Positions 38,833-48,104 of a stretch of 64,000 nucleotides of DNA are shown here, piece after piece. The stretch covers positions 930,001-994,000 of the forward strand of contig NZ_CP038143.1 of assembly GCF_006542375.1 (NCBI RefSeq), given 5' to 3'. Within the stretch, counting starts at the first letter, position 1. Each line of letters begins with the position of its first letter. Both the position numbers and the translations under genes were made by a program. Under the pieces are notes generated by a model. That model was not told the origin of the DNA and searched no databases. It saw only the letters and a list, made by a program, of their open reading frames with translations. Source of the DNA: Oecophyllibacter saccharovorans. Lineage in GTDB: Bacteria > Pseudomonadota > Alphaproteobacteria > Acetobacterales > Acetobacteraceae.

Positions 38833-39396
38833 TCAGCGGCTGGCGCGCTCTACCGCCTCCCGAAGCGCATGGTGGTCATGATGGCCGATCAGACGATCGG
38901 TCATGGCAGACGCGGCATTGGTGGCGATCTCCGTCAGGTGTGTGAGAGCTTCGCGGTGGCTCCGGCCGATCCGCTCTTCCGCCTGGCGCAGGTTTTCAGC
39001 CAGGCGCGCCTGCGTTGCCTCTGCTTTCTGGCGTGCGTCCTCTCGGGCGGTGTCCCGAATGGCCTGCACATGGGCACGCGCGTGAGCCGCAGCCTCTTCG
39101 CGTGCCTTGACCAGATCCTCATGGGCCGCGGCGGCGGCATCTTTCGCATTATGGGCCAGGTTGAGGTCATTCTGGATACGCTCACGCCGGTTGCGCAGGA
39201 GGTCTTCCATGCGCGGCAGGGCCGAACGGCTCAGAATGAGATAGAAGATGATGAAAATGACCGCACCCCAGACAACCTGTCCCAGAACAAGGGGATTGCT
39301 GAACTGGAGCTGGGGCATGCCTTCCGCCATCGCCTGCCCCGGCAAGGCCACGGCAGCAGCGACGGACAGGACAGTGCGGGGCGTAAGGCGGCGCAT
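38833..39396 (-). CDS. atpF': ATP synthase F0 subunit b'
   Basis: Second peripheral-stalk subunit, typical of alphaproteobacteria. The 187 residues begin MRRLTPRTVLSVAAAVALP, a signal-like stretch, and carry the membrane helix QVVWGAVIFIIFYLILSRS. The charged coiled-coil part follows (LRNRRERIQNDLNLAHNAKD). The start ATG at 39396 has a GAGGAG site upstream; the frame is open much further up (to 39648), but that part is antisense-like to atpE and shows no family match. The first 24 residues may or may not be removed; I cannot tell. It lies 11 bp after the atpE stop. Confidence 0.93.
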   Translation of the reverse strand: MRRLTPRTVLSVAAAVALPGQAMAEGMPQLQFSNPLVLGQVVWGAVIFIIFYLILSRSALPRMEDLLRNRRERIQNDLNLAHNAKDAAAAAHEDLVKAREEAAAHARAHVQAIRDTAREDARQKAEATQARLAENLRQAEERIGRSHREALTHLTEIATNAASAMTDRLIGHHDHHALREAVERASR

Positions 39397-39407
39397 CGTT
39401 CCGCTCC

Positions 39408-39632
39408 TCAGCCGAACAGGATCATGAAGGCCATCAGCAGGGCGAACAGGCCCGTGGCTTCCGCCAGGGCGAAGCCAAGCATGCCCAGCCCGAAAACATG
39501 GGAGCGTGAAGCGGGGTTGCGGCCGATGGTGCTGACAAGGGCGGCGAAGACGCTGCCGATACCCACGCCTGCGCCTGCCACACCGATGGCAGCAAGACCG
39601 GCACCAATTTCGCGAGCAGATTGAAGATCCAT
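39408..39632 (-). CDS. atpE: ATP synthase F0 subunit c
   Basis: Proteolipid of the rotor ring. The 74 residues form two membrane helices, the first Gly-rich (GAGLAAIGVAGAGVGIGSV), with the polar loop RNPASRS. The second has the proton-binding carboxylate in GFALAEATGLFALL. The glutamate is the expected H+-type carboxylate, and no Na+-type ligand set is obvious. It starts 64 bp after the atpB stop. Confidence 0.97.
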   Translation of the reverse strand: MDLQSAREIGAGLAAIGVAGAGVGIGSVFAALVSTIGRNPASRSHVFGLGMLGFALAEATGLFALLMAFMILFG

Positions 39633-39696
39633 GGTAAAATTCCTTCAAGTCAGGCCAGTCAGGAGACCGGCGGATACCAAGACGTCAGTCAAGAGA

Positions 39697-40443
39697 TCAG
39701 TGAGTCGTCTCACAAGCCTCTTGCAGATACATGCAAGTGAGGATTGCAAAGACATAGGCCTGCAGGCCCCCCACCACGAGTTCGAGACCCATCAGGGCGA
39801 TGTTGATCACCACCGGAGCCGCGCCTAGAACATACCCGATGGTCCCCAGGCCAGCCAGCATGATCGTGAAGCTCGCGAATACCTCGAGCAGCACGTGGCC
39901 TGCCACCATGTTTGCAAACAAACGGATGGAAAGGCTGATGGGCCGCGAGAGATAGGAGAGGATCTCGACCGGTACGAGCAGGGGGGCGAGCGCGACAGGC
40001 GCACCTGCGGGCATGAAATGCTTAAAGAAGCCAAATCCCTGGTTATAGATCGCCACGAAAATGGCCATGATGAAAACGACCATCGCCAGCGCCAACGTCA
40101 CGACGATGTGGCTGGTGAAGGTGAAGGAGTAAGGCAGAAGGCCAAGATAGTTACCGGCCAGAATGAAGAAGAAGAGGGCGAAGATGAACGGAAAGAAAGC
40201 CGTTCCCTTTTCGCCGATCGTACTGATCGCAAGTTCCCTCACGAATTCGTAGGCTATCTCCGCTGCGGATTGCAGCCTCCCCGGCACGACGGCTTTGGTC
40301 CGCATGCCCAGATACAGAAAGGCCAGAACCAGCCCGCACGCGATCACCATGTAGACCGGCGATTGCGAGAGATGCAGTTTCTCCCCCACCGCTCCCAGGA
40401 CCGGATGCAGCTCAAACTGTCCGAGCGCGTCAATCTTTGCCAC
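39697..40443 (-). CDS. atpB: ATP synthase F0 subunit a
   Basis: Stator subunit forming the proton half-channels. About 248 residues with five or six membrane helices. The conserved arginine lies in SLSIRLFANMVAGHVLLEV, and the family C-terminal segment ALMGLELVVGGLQAYVFAIL is present. The start is taken as the GTG at 40443 (VAKIDALGQFELHP); the frame is open to 40521 but that part lies within the atpI frame. It overlaps the atpI 3' end by 14 bp, a common coupling in F0 operons. Confidence 0.95.
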   Translation of the reverse strand: MAKIDALGQFELHPVLGAVGEKLHLSQSPVYMVIACGLVLAFLYLGMRTKAVVPGRLQSAAEIAYEFVRELAISTIGEKGTAFFPFIFALFFFILAGNYLGLLPYSFTFTSHIVVTLALAMVVFIMAIFVAIYNQGFGFFKHFMPAGAPVALAPLLVPVEILSYLSRPISLSIRLFANMVAGHVLLEVFASFTIMLAGLGTIGYVLGAAPVVINIALMGLELVVGGLQAYVFAILTCMYLQEACETTH

Positions 40444-40795
40444 GCTTTCCACTCCCGTTCTTCTCAGCGTCGGCAGCAGAGTCAGTCTCTGATACCGGCG
40501 TGTTGACAACCCGCCAGACATTTCTCATGCCGGCACCAAAGCCCAGCAGGGCGAACAGGAGCGTGAAAAGGGGCTTGTGCCCTGTCTCACGGTCCAGCCA
40601 TACCCCGATTGCAGCCCCCAGAATGACGCCTGCAATCATGTCGCTTGCCACCCGCATTGCCATGCCGAAAGCGGTGGGAGTCTTGTTCGCCGCCGCTTTC
40701 TCCAGCGCCTTTGCATCACCGGGAAGCAGCCGTTTCTGTGCCTCGGTCAGACGTGCGTCAAAGGCACGGGTTTCGCTGCTTTCAGGCTGAGTCAT
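40430..40795 (-). CDS. atpI: ATP synthase F0 assembly/accessory protein AtpI (AtpZ-type)
   Basis: A 121-residue protein with a charged N-terminal half (MTQPESSETRAFDARLTEAQ) and two hydrophobic segments: ASDMIAGVILGAAIGVWLD and PLFTLLFALLGFGAGMRNVW. The motif GVWLDRETGHKPLF is that of the alphaproteobacterial AtpI family, which assists c-ring assembly in some species. ATG 40795 follows GGGAGCC; the frame is open to 40951 without homology. It is the first F0 gene, so the operon promoter should lie in 40796-41040. Confidence 0.9.
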   Translation of the reverse strand: MTQPESSETRAFDARLTEAQKRLLPGDAKALEKAAANKTPTAFGMAMRVASDMIAGVILGAAIGVWLDRETGHKPLFTLLFALLGFGAGMRNVWRVVNTPVSETDSAADAEKNGSGKRGKD

Positions 40796-41040
40796 GGCAG
40801 GTGGCTCCCGACTCCTCTGCGTTGCGGTGCGACGGGCTGACAGGCCTGCGCCTGTTTCCCTGCGGGTCCGGGAAACCTCTGCATGCATATTTGTGCCTGA
40901 TGCCGGTAGGTCTGCCATCCCGTCGCCCCAATTTCTGAGGTAGCTAGCCATTGCCGTCCTGCAGTGTCAACAAACACCCCCCGCAATGCAGCCATCGCAT
41001 CAGGACACGACAGCGCTTTCAGCCCGCAACAGCCGCGCCT

Positions 41041-42675
41041 TCAGCTTACAAGTCTTAAAGACCCGCCCTTAGAGCCCTTGCGCCGGTTTTTACGGGCAGG
41101 GCCGGCAGGACTGCCACGGTCCGGCTGTGTCTGCTGCGGGGCGTTTGTATTCTCCTCGAAAGGGAGCTGGGGATCACGGGTCGCATTGCGTTCTTCAGGC
41201 GCCGCATCGGGAAGAGCCTGATCGAGATAGGCAGCCGAGAGGGTACGGAAGGCGTAATCGAGCATAGAGGAGGCGTAGGCCACGGCAGGATCGCCTTCCA
41301 CCGTTCCGCAGGGACCGAAACGGGTATGGGCAAACTGCGCCACAAAGGTTTCCAGCGGGGCGCCGAACTGCAGCCCGATGCTGACCGCCTGGCTGAGACA
41401 TTCCATAAGACCGCGGATCATCGGGCTTTCACGCGTGGGTGTCAGTGAAAGCGCTGCCAAGGTGCCGTCGCTGAACTGGCTGGTCTGCATGACCAGCGGA
41501 TGACCGCCGACCGAGACGCGCTGGCTGAACCCCTTCTGGCGCGCGGGAAGCGGGCGGCGCACGCCGCGCTCAAGGCGTGTCCGCACCTCTTCCAGCTCGG
41601 GTTCGGGCATGGGGGGCAGGCAGTCACAGAAAGGTGCGAGCGCTGACTGCATCCTGGCTTGTGCACCTGAGGGAGATCGGGTGAAAGGCAGAGTGCCTTC
41701 CAGGGCTCTTGCAAGGGCGGTCTCAGGTGTAAGACCGAGATGCGCCAGGCGTGCCAGGGTTGAGGGGCGGAGATGGCCTTCATCATCAACGGGAGAGAAA
41801 ATGGGCGCCAGCCCGCATGATTCCACGCCCAGCAGCGCTTCGGTCGGTGTCGGAACAGTGAATCCCGTTTCAACCGGTGCCAATGGGAATGGGGCCGGGG
41901 TGGTGGGGTCCTGTTGGCCTGCCAGCGCTTCGGTCCCATGGGCTTCAAGCGTGCGTGCCACCTGTTCAAGATCGGGAAAGGAAGGGCTGGGGAAAGCCGG
42001 CTGGATCTTCTGCGTGCCCAGTCCTGCCACCTGGCGGGCCAGGGCGGCGACCGCGCTGGCGAATTCACGCCCTGCCGGGCTGTCGTAATCAAGCCCCAGC
42101 GCTGCCAGGCAGGCATCAAGGTCAGTCAGGCTCACAATCCCTGCGACAGGCTTTTCTTCGTCTGCGGGCGATAAACTTTCAAAAAGCGGCAGCGCTCCGC
42201 TGCGGGCGTCATGCCCGCTGGCCTGAAGTCGGCGCAGGCTTTCACAGGCCAGGCGCAGACTGGCAATAAATTGCTCAGTGGCAAAACTGCCTTCCTGGAC
42301 GAAGCCTGCCAGGCGAAGAACGAAACCTGGCTGTTCGTCAGGACGGCGCTGCCACAGCGCGGCGTTCGGCGCCATCTGGCGCATCAGCAACAGGCAGGAG
42401 AGGCTGCGTCCGACAGGCGGGGCTTCTTTGGGCGTACCGGGAAGGCGCGGGGTCATCTCGATCGCATCAACCCAGCGTGCCGCTTCACTCGACAGGCGGA
42501 CCGGTCCGCCGTCTGTCGGCGTCAGGCAGGCGAGTGCCTGTGCCGCCGCATCCTCCCAGGAAGCAGGCAGAATGACGGTGCGGACGATTTCATCGCGCGG
42601 ATCGGGACTGTCCGGATCCGGGCTGATGTGAAGCGTTCGCATCCGAACGCCGCTCCAGTGTAGATGCGCTTTCAT
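41041..42675 (-). CDS. TSCPD-domain protein related to the C-terminal part of B12-dependent ribonucleotide reductase
   Basis: A protein of about 544 residues. Its C-terminal third matches the TSCPD domain of class II ribonucleotide reductases: RVSVGGHPLVMQTSQFSDG, then ECLSQAVSIGLQFGAPLETF and AQFAHTRFGPCGTVEGDPAVAY, ASSMLDYAFRTLSAAYLDQ. The catalytic barrel with its cysteines and B12 site is absent; the N-terminal two-thirds (HWSGVRMRTL, REIVRTVILPASWEDAAAQA-like text, then Leu/Ala-rich helices) is not recognisable. The tail is basic (RKNRRKGSKGGS). It therefore looks like a stand-alone derivative rather than a working reductase. The start is uncertain: ATG 42675 precedes the first family-like residues; ATG 42696 and GTG 42747 are alternatives. 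It is divergent from mlaD. Confidence 0.75.
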   Translation of the reverse strand: MKAHLHWSGVRMRTLHISPDPDSPDPRDEIVRTVILPASWEDAAAQALACLTPTDGGPVRLSSEAARWVDAIEMTPRLPGTPKEAPPVGRSLSCLLLMRQMAPNAALWQRRPDEQPGFVLRLAGFVQEGSFATEQFIASLRLACESLRRLQASGHDARSGALPLFESLSPADEEKPVAGIVSLTDLDACLAALGLDYDSPAGREFASAVAALARQVAGLGTQKIQPAFPSPSFPDLEQVARTLEAHGTEALAGQQDPTTPAPFPLAPVETGFTVPTPTEALLGVESCGLAPIFSPVDDEGHLRPSTLARLAHLGLTPETALARALEGTLPFTRSPSGAQARMQSALAPFCDCLPPMPEPELEEVRTRLERGVRRPLPARQKGFSQRVSVGGHPLVMQTSQFSDGTLAALSLTPTRESPMIRGLMECLSQAVSIGLQFGAPLETFVAQFAHTRFGPCGTVEGDPAVAYASSMLDYAFRTLSAAYLDQALPDAAPEERNATRDPQLPFEENTNAPQQTQPDRGSPAGPARKNRRKGSKGGSLRLVS

Positions 42676-42955
42676 ATTGCCGATTCTAGGCTTCATGAGC
42701 GCAGGCGAAAAGAAGCATGGGGGTGTCTGGGCGGGTGATTCATGCACTTAAAAACGCGGAACATGGGGATAAGGGGGATAAGTCTGCTCAATAGTCTCAG
42801 CCTCTGAGCAATCCGGGCCTCTGGGCAATCCGGCCGGGCGATTGGACGGCGGGGGCCGTGTGGGGTAGAGACGCTTTAAGTGCTTTAAGTAAAGTACTTA
42901 TCAAGTGCGCCAGGGCTGCTCAGGCTTCAGGGTTGCGTGACAGGAAAGGAGTTTC
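42676..42955. other. Spacer between the TSCPD gene and mlaD, with tandem repeats
   Basis: 280 bp. A 17-bp unit GCCTCTG(A/G)GCAATCCGG is present twice head to tail at 42800-42833, and GCTTTAAGT twice at 42873-42890 followed by the palindrome AAGTACTT (42892-42899). Both lie in the presumed divergent promoter zone; no classical promoter stands out. Confidence 0.6.
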
Positions 42956-43537
42956 ATGACGGGCGGGAACGGAATTGCAGAACGCATGGTTGCCGACAGC
43001 CCCTTTCAGGCACGGCAGCTCCTGCAGACACGGGTGGAACTTGGCGTGGGGCTGGTCGTCACACTGGCGCTGGTCATTCTGATGGGCCTGGCGTTGGCGG
43101 GGCACCAGCAGAAGGGGAGTGCCGGCTACGTGCTGCATGCGACCTTCAGCCATATTGACGGGCTGGATGTCGGCTCCGAAGTGCAGCTGGCAGGCGTGCC
43201 GGTAGGCCATGTGCTCACGACAAGCATTGACCCCCATAATTATCAGGCCGAAGTCGCCTTTACCGTCGCTCCTGATGTGCAGTTGCCTGTCGATAGCGGT
43301 GCCATTATCACGTCAGCCTCCCTGCTGGGGGGCAAGTATATCGCCCTGTCACCAGGGGGTGACACAGTCATGCTCAAGCCAGGGGGGGTGATCAGCGAGA
43401 CACAGGGCTCCATCAGCCTGGAGCAGCTGCTCAGCAAGTTCATCTTTTCCGTTACTGATTCACTGCAGCAGAAAACCTCCTCCTCCCATGCTTCTCCTGC
43501 AGCCTCAGCCGCTCCGGACTCCGGCTCGGGACGATGA
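42956..43537 (+). CDS. mlaD: MlaD-type MCE-domain lipid transport protein
   Basis: A 193-residue protein with one N-terminal membrane helix (ELGVGLVVTLALVILMGLAL) and a periplasmic MCE domain. Family points are LHATFSHIDGLDVGSEVQLA, GVPVGHVLTT, and a C-terminal SLEQLLSKFIFS helix with a Ser/Ala tail. MlaD binds phospholipids between outer and inner membrane as part of the Mla pathway. No mlaE, mlaF or mlaC is adjacent. It overlaps the next gene by 4 bp (ATGA). The start has a strong GGAAAGGAG. Confidence 0.9.
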   Translation: MTGGNGIAERMVADSPFQARQLLQTRVELGVGLVVTLALVILMGLALAGHQQKGSAGYVLHATFSHIDGLDVGSEVQLAGVPVGHVLTTSIDPHNYQAEVAFTVAPDVQLPVDSGAIITSASLLGGKYIALSPGGDTVMLKPGGVISETQGSISLEQLLSKFIFSVTDSLQQKTSSSHASPAASAAPDSGSGR

Positions 43538-43842
43538 GCCGCGAAGCAGGTCTTCCGGAAGGCGTGGCTTCCTCGCTTCCTCCCTGGCTTGACCGGGAGG
43601 GGCAGGCGCTGGAGTGTGCAGAGAAACTGCGCGTCCTGACTGAAAATGAAGCGGAGTTTCTCCAGGTTCTGTCAGATGTCTGGGAAGACGCCCTGGTCAT
43701 GGAAGTGGCACCGGAAATGATGCGGAAGCGGTTGGAAACCTTGCTCCGGCGCTTTGTCGACGACCAGGTGCCCACCGATTGGAAGGCTGACCGGGAAGCC
43801 GGCACTGAAACAGCTGTGAAAGAAGATTCGAAAAAGGGATGA
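43534..43842 (+). CDS. Small hypothetical protein in the mlaD operon
   Basis: A 102-residue, largely helical, mixed-charge protein that I do not recognise. After a Pro-containing N terminus it has a helix-rich stretch (EKLRVLTENEAEFLQVLSD to MRKRLETLLRRFVDD) and a disordered Lys/Glu tail. There is no signal peptide and no membrane segment. It overlaps the mlaD stop by ATGA and ends one base before the DUF2155 start, so it is tightly bound into this operon and probably translated with it. In other alphaproteobacteria a small NDUFA12-like gene often lies near; this one shows no NDUFA12 motif. Confidence 0.7.
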   Translation: MSREAGLPEGVASSLPPWLDREGQALECAEKLRVLTENEAEFLQVLSDVWEDALVMEVAPEMMRKRLETLLRRFVDDQVPTDWKADREAGTETAVKEDSKKG

Positions 43843-43843
43843 A

Positions 43844-45142
43844 ATGACCAGGAAATCTTCTTTCACAGCCTTCACACTGGTTGGCACCCTGGCCGGGCTG
43901 AGCGGTGCAGGCCTTGTTCAGGCAGCGACCAACCTGCCCCTTCCGCAGGTTTACCCGCCTGATACCTGGTCAGGCCGGGCCACAGCGGTCGTGCGGGTGC
44001 TGGACCGCTTGGATTCCCATACGGAAGAGCTCGTCATCCCTGTCGGCACGACCGGCCATTACCGCACGCTTGACCTGTCCGTTTCGGCCTGTCTTGAACG
44101 CCCTCCCACCCTGCCGCCGGGCGTTGCGGTGCATGTGCGTCTGCAGGATGGAACGGGTGAGCCGGTTGAGGCGCGTAACGATGCGTCGCAGCCAACCGGG
44201 CAGCCTGCCGGCTCCCAGGCGGCTGATGCAGAAACGCTCGGGACGGGGGGAAACGACGTCGTGCCCAGCAATGGCGCTGTGCAGCCTGCCGCCTCCCCAG
44301 CCACCAGGCCTGCGGTCGCGCCTGTGACCTCGCCCTTTGATGGCTGGCTTCTGTCTGGTCTTCCTTCAGCATCCGTTTACGCCAACCCACTTTATTCAGT
44401 GGAGGCGGTCCGCTGTGAGGGCGCGGAAACAGCGCCGTCCCCAGGCTCAATAAGCGCTGCGATGGCTGCTCAGGCGGCTGAAAGTGCAAAGAACCAGGGT
44501 CAGACTGGCCCGGCCGCCCCAACGAACACGTCAGGACCATCAGGCACAACTGATTCTAATGCCACTAAGACCCCTGATGGGCCAGCGGGTGAAAGCACAC
44601 CTTCTCAGAGTGGAGAAGGCGGTGCAGCTAACACCGGTGCGGCTGAAGCTTCTGCTTCCAACCCTTCGGGAGGGGAGAGCTCCGGCCAGTCGGAAACCCA
44701 GAAAAGCGGGGAAAATCCTTCGCCGCAGGAGAGTGGCGCTGCAGCCACTCCCCCGGCGGCTGTTCATCACAGGGAAGCGACGACCGCCGCAGGCGCAGGA
44801 AATACGGGTGGAGAGAACGGTAGTCGGATGCGTGATCCGGATGCGGCCTATGTGCCGCCCAAGCCTCATTCCGATTCCAACAACCCTGCTGCCGGCAGCG
44901 CCGCTATGACGGCTCCTCCGCAACCGCAGGGGCCCCATCGTCGCGCCCTGTCGCTGCTGCCGACCGACCAGGGAGCACCTGCTGTGCCCTCTGAGAGCCA
45001 GGCCGCCCCTCTGCCCCCACCCCAGCCCTTTGCCTCTTCCACCACTAGGGGGGACAGCAGCGACATGCCTGCGCCTGCCTCTGGTCCGGCCCATTCGCAT
45101 GCGCCGTTGCGCTTGGCCCCGCCCCTTTCAGGACCGAACTGA
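43844..45142 (+). CDS. DUF2155 periplasmic protein with long disordered extension
   Basis: A 432-residue secreted protein with a signal peptide (residues 1-28, ending GLVQA). The DUF2155 core is split: the first part ATAVVRVLDRLDSHTEELVI, PVGTTGHYRTLDLSVSACLE and RPPTLPPGVAVHVRLQ, and the second FDGWLLSGLPSASVYANPLY with SVEAVRC. A disordered insert (about 95-155) separates them, and a further 230 residues of Pro/Ser/Gly/Gln-rich sequence (PHSDSNNPAAGSAAM and similar) follow. Usual members are near 150-200 residues, so this one is unusually long. Function of the family is unknown; its mlaD neighbour suggests an envelope role. The ATG at 43844 lies two bases after the preceding stop. Confidence 0.8.
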   Translation: MTRKSSFTAFTLVGTLAGLSGAGLVQAATNLPLPQVYPPDTWSGRATAVVRVLDRLDSHTEELVIPVGTTGHYRTLDLSVSACLERPPTLPPGVAVHVRLQDGTGEPVEARNDASQPTGQPAGSQAADAETLGTGGNDVVPSNGAVQPAASPATRPAVAPVTSPFDGWLLSGLPSASVYANPLYSVEAVRCEGAETAPSPGSISAAMAAQAAESAKNQGQTGPAAPTNTSGPSGTTDSNATKTPDGPAGESTPSQSGEGGAANTGAAEASASNPSGGESSGQSETQKSGENPSPQESGAAATPPAAVHHREATTAAGAGNTGGENGSRMRDPDAAYVPPKPHSDSNNPAAGSAAMTAPPQPQGPHRRALSLLPTDQGAPAVPSESQAAPLPPPQPFASSTTRGDSSDMPAPASGPAHSHAPLRLAPPLSGPN

Positions 45143-45231
45143 GAGGCCTGAAATCTTTAAGACTGAAACTGGCAAAGGACAGGACTTTGCCCAATACAGA
45201 TACAGGACAGATACTGGGCCGGAGAAGTGAA

Positions 45232-45834
45232 ATGCTGAAACGGACGTGGGAAGGCTGTGGCGGAATGTTCAGACTTTTCAGGACGATCAGGGGCATCGGA
45301 GCGGTCTTTCTGCTTGCTGCCATCGTCGCCCTGCTGGCGGCCTGGGGCCTGCAGAATTTCATGCATCTCGTGCCGTGCGAGCTCTGCCTGTGGGAGCGGC
45401 GACCCTGGCGCGTGCTGGTCGTTCTGGGGGCGTTGATTCTCGTCATTCCCAGGCGGTGGGGCTATTGGCTCATTCTTCTCGGCCTGGCCTGTCTGGTGAT
45501 CAGTCTGGGCCTGTCGCTGCTGCATATCGGCGTTGAGCTCGGTTATTGGGCCAGCCCGGCACCGGAATGCCACATGCTCGTGGAACCGAAAGGTGACTTC
45601 CAGGACTGGATGAAAGCCCTGCCGCCCCGTCCGACGAAGCCTTGTGACCTGCCGGATTATCCCTTCGGCCTGCCGCTGTCGCTCACCACAATCTCCGGTA
45701 TTTACACAGCCCTGGTGAGCCTGTTCAGCTGTTGGTGTGTGCTGGGACTGTTGAAAAACAGGCAGAAGAAAAAAGACGTGCGTTCTGCGCCGAAGAGGCC
45801 CGGTAAGGGATCAGGTAACGGAAAATACCCATGA
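45232..45834 (+). CDS. dsbB: Disulfide bond formation protein B
   Basis: Inner-membrane protein that reoxidises periplasmic DsbA and passes electrons to quinone. About 200 residues, with four hydrophobic segments (about 18-34, 47-67, 70-92, 146-166). The first redox pair CELC is in MHLVPCELCLWERRPW, and a second pair lies in the second periplasmic loop (ECHMLVEP and KPCDLPDY, with PFGLPLS after it). ATG 45232 follows GGAGAAG. The stop overlaps nadE by ATGA (45831-45834). dsbA is not in the window. Confidence 0.93.
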   Translation: MLKRTWEGCGGMFRLFRTIRGIGAVFLLAAIVALLAAWGLQNFMHLVPCELCLWERRPWRVLVVLGALILVIPRRWGYWLILLGLACLVISLGLSLLHIGVELGYWASPAPECHMLVEPKGDFQDWMKALPPRPTKPCDLPDYPFGLPLSLTTISGIYTALVSLFSCWCVLGLLKNRQKKKDVRSAPKRPGKGSGNGKYP

Positions 45835-48104
45835 CTCAGCCAGCACCGTCGTCACCTCTTCCCTCTGTGCCATCAGTGACCCCAGTGATCATGGAGGCCG
45901 GTGCGCGAGAAGCCCGCAGCCTGGATGACTTCCGCAATCTGTACCGGCAGGGCTTCATGCGCGTGGCCGCGTGCACGCTGCCCGTCACCCTGGCGGATCC
46001 GCAGGCAAACGCTCGCGCCATTGCCGAACAGCTTCGTCAGTGCGACCGGGAAGCTGTCGGTCTGGCGGTCTTTCCGGAACTCGGATTGAGCGGCTATACG
46101 CTTGAGGACCTGCATTTCCAGGAACTGCTTCTCGACAATGTGGAGGAAGCGCTGCAATGGCTGGCGGAAGCCACGCGTGATCTCATGACCGTGGCTGTCA
46201 TCGGGCTGCCTCTGCGTAAGGGGGATCAGCTTTATAACTGTGCTGCCGTTCTGCAACGGGGCCGGATTCTGGGAATCGTGCCCAAGACCGTCCTGCCGCG
46301 CTACCGGGAATTCTATGAACCGCGTTATTTCACCAGCGGCGCCCAAAGCGGTGGTGAAGGTGCAGCAGGATTCCTCACCCTGAAAAAGGGCCAGCCAGCC
46401 AGCCAGCCCCTCCCGTTTGGAACAGATCTGCTCTTTCAGGCTGAGGACGTGCCAGATTTCACGTTTGGCGTGGAGATCTGTGAAGATCTGTGGGCGCCTG
46501 CCTCCCCCGGCAGCGACCTGGCCATGGCAGGTGCAACAGTACTGGCCAATCTTTCAGCCTCGCCGGTCACGGTCGGACGATCCGAAGAACGCGATCTCCT
46601 GTGTCGCGCGCAGTCAATGCGGGCCTTGTGCGCCTATGTCTATGCAGCTTCGGGTGCGGGCGAATCAACCACCGATCTGAGCTGGGACGGCCAGACGACC
46701 ATCCACGAGGCCGGACGCCTGCTCGCAGCAGGCAAACGGTTTCCGCAAGAGGCAGAAAAAGTGGTGGCCGATATAGACCTGACTCTTCTGCGCCAGGAGC
46801 GGTTGCGCAACGGTCATTTCAGCCCTCGGCGTCCTTTCAGAACCGTGTCTTTCACCCTGCAGCCTCCTGCAGGCGATCTGGGGCTGAAACGGCTGGTGCC
46901 ACGCTTCCCCTTCCTTCCACCCGCAGCAGGCGGGCTGGAGGCGCCGGCACTGGCGTCGGCAGAGGGGAGCGCGGCTCTTGCCCGGGAATGCGAAGAGATC
47001 CTGGATATCCAGGTGCAGGGCCTCTGCCGCCGCCTGCAGGCTTCCGGCGCCAGGTGCATGGTGCTCGGGGTCTCGGGCGGGCTGGACAGTGCGCTGGCTC
47101 TGCTGGTGGCTGTGAAGGCAGCACAGCGGCTGGGCTGGCCGGCCTCACGGATTCTGGCCCGATCGATGCCAGGTTTTGCAACCGGGACTGAAAGCCGGTC
47201 CCTTGCAGAAAAGCTGATGGAAAGTCTTGGCGTTTCAGGCGGAACGCTGGATATCCGTCCGACCGCGCGCTCAATGCTGCAGGCGATCGACCATCCCTCT
47301 GCCGCCTGGCTGGGTGAGGGGGAAGAGGCTGGCAGAACTGCTGAATATCACGCCCCGGCCGTTCAGAAGGCCCCTGACGGGGTGTGGGATGTGACGTTCG
47401 AGAACGTGCAGGCAGGATTGCGGACTGATTTCCTGTTCCGCCTGGCCAACCAGCATGGCGGTCTGGTGATCGGGACAGGCGATCTGTCCGAACTGGCGCT
47501 GGGCTGGTGCACTTACGGGGTGGGAGACCAGATGGCGCATTACAACGTTAATGCCGGTCTACCGAAAACCATGGTCCAGCAGCTGGTGCGCTGGTGTGCG
47601 CAGGCGGGGGGAGATCAGGATGGGATCTGGCCTGCGGACTGCCGTGAGATCCTGGACCGAATCGTCCAGGCGGAGATCACGCCGGAACTCGTTCCCGATA
47701 CAGGGCAGGGCCAGCAGAGCACTCAGGCGCATATCGGTCCCTATCTCCTTCAGGACTTCACGCTTTACCAGGTGCTCAGACACGGGTTTTCACCCTGGCG
47801 AATCGCTTTCATGCAGGAGAAAGCCTGGGGGGCCGGCTCACAGTCACCCTATCCGCCTGGCTATCCGGAAGCCGACAGGGCCAGCTATACACTTGAAGAA
47901 ATCATCCGTTGGATGCGTGTTTTCATGAGGCGCTATTTCGCCACCAGTCAGTTCAAGCGTTCCGCCATGCCGAACGGTCCGAAAATCCTTGCAGGCGGCG
48001 CCCTTTCTCCACGGGGTGACTGGCGGGCCCCTTCTGATGGCAATGCAGAGATGTGGCTGCGTGACCTGGAACAGGTGTCGGCTTTGCTGGGGCAGGGTAA
48101 ATGA
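45831..48104 (+). CDS. nadE: Glutamine-hydrolysing NAD+ synthase
   Basis: Final step of NAD synthesis, with glutamine as nitrogen source. The 757 residues are longer than the usual 640-690 because of an N-terminal extension of about 30 residues. An N-terminal nitrilase-type glutaminase carries Glu in [14 protein letters not shown], Lys in [16 protein letters not shown] and Cys in [10 protein letters not shown]. The C-terminal synthetase domain has the ATP loop [24 protein letters not shown] and the closing [13 protein letters not shown]. The start overlaps dsbB by 4 bp, and nadD lies 11 kb downstream. It is the last gene before a 458-bp gap. Confidence 0.95.
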   Translation: MTQPAPSSPLPSVPSVTPVIMEAGAREARSLDDFRNLYRQGFMRVAACTLPVTLADPQANARAIAEQLRQCDREAVGLAVFPELGLSGYTLEDLHFQELLLDNVEEALQWLAEATRDLMTVAVIGLPLRKGDQLYNCAAVLQRGRILGIVPKTVLPRYREFYEPRYFTSGAQSGGEGAAGFLTLKKGQPASQPLPFGTDLLFQAEDVPDFTFGVEICEDLWAPASPGSDLAMAGATVLANLSASPVTVGRSEERDLLCRAQSMRALCAYVYAASGAGESTTDLSWDGQTTIHEAGRLLAAGKRFPQEAEKVVADIDLTLLRQERLRNGHFSPRRPFRTVSFTLQPPAGDLGLKRLVPRFPFLPPAAGGLEAPALASAEGSAALARECEEILDIQVQGLCRRLQASGARCMVLGVSGGLDSALALLVAVKAAQRLGWPASRILARSMPGFATGTESRSLAEKLMESLGVSGGTLDIRPTARSMLQAIDHPSAAWLGEGEEAGRTAEYHAPAVQKAPDGVWDVTFENVQAGLRTDFLFRLANQHGGLVIGTGDLSELALGWCTYGVGDQMAHYNVNAGLPKTMVQQLVRWCAQAGGDQDGIWPADCREILDRIVQAEITPELVPDTGQGQQSTQAHIGPYLLQDFTLYQVLRHGFSPWRIAFMQEKAWGAGSQSPYPPGYPEADRASYTLEEIIRWMRVFMRRYFATSQFKRSAMPNGPKILAGGALSPRGDWRAPSDGNAEMWLRDLEQVSALLGQGK

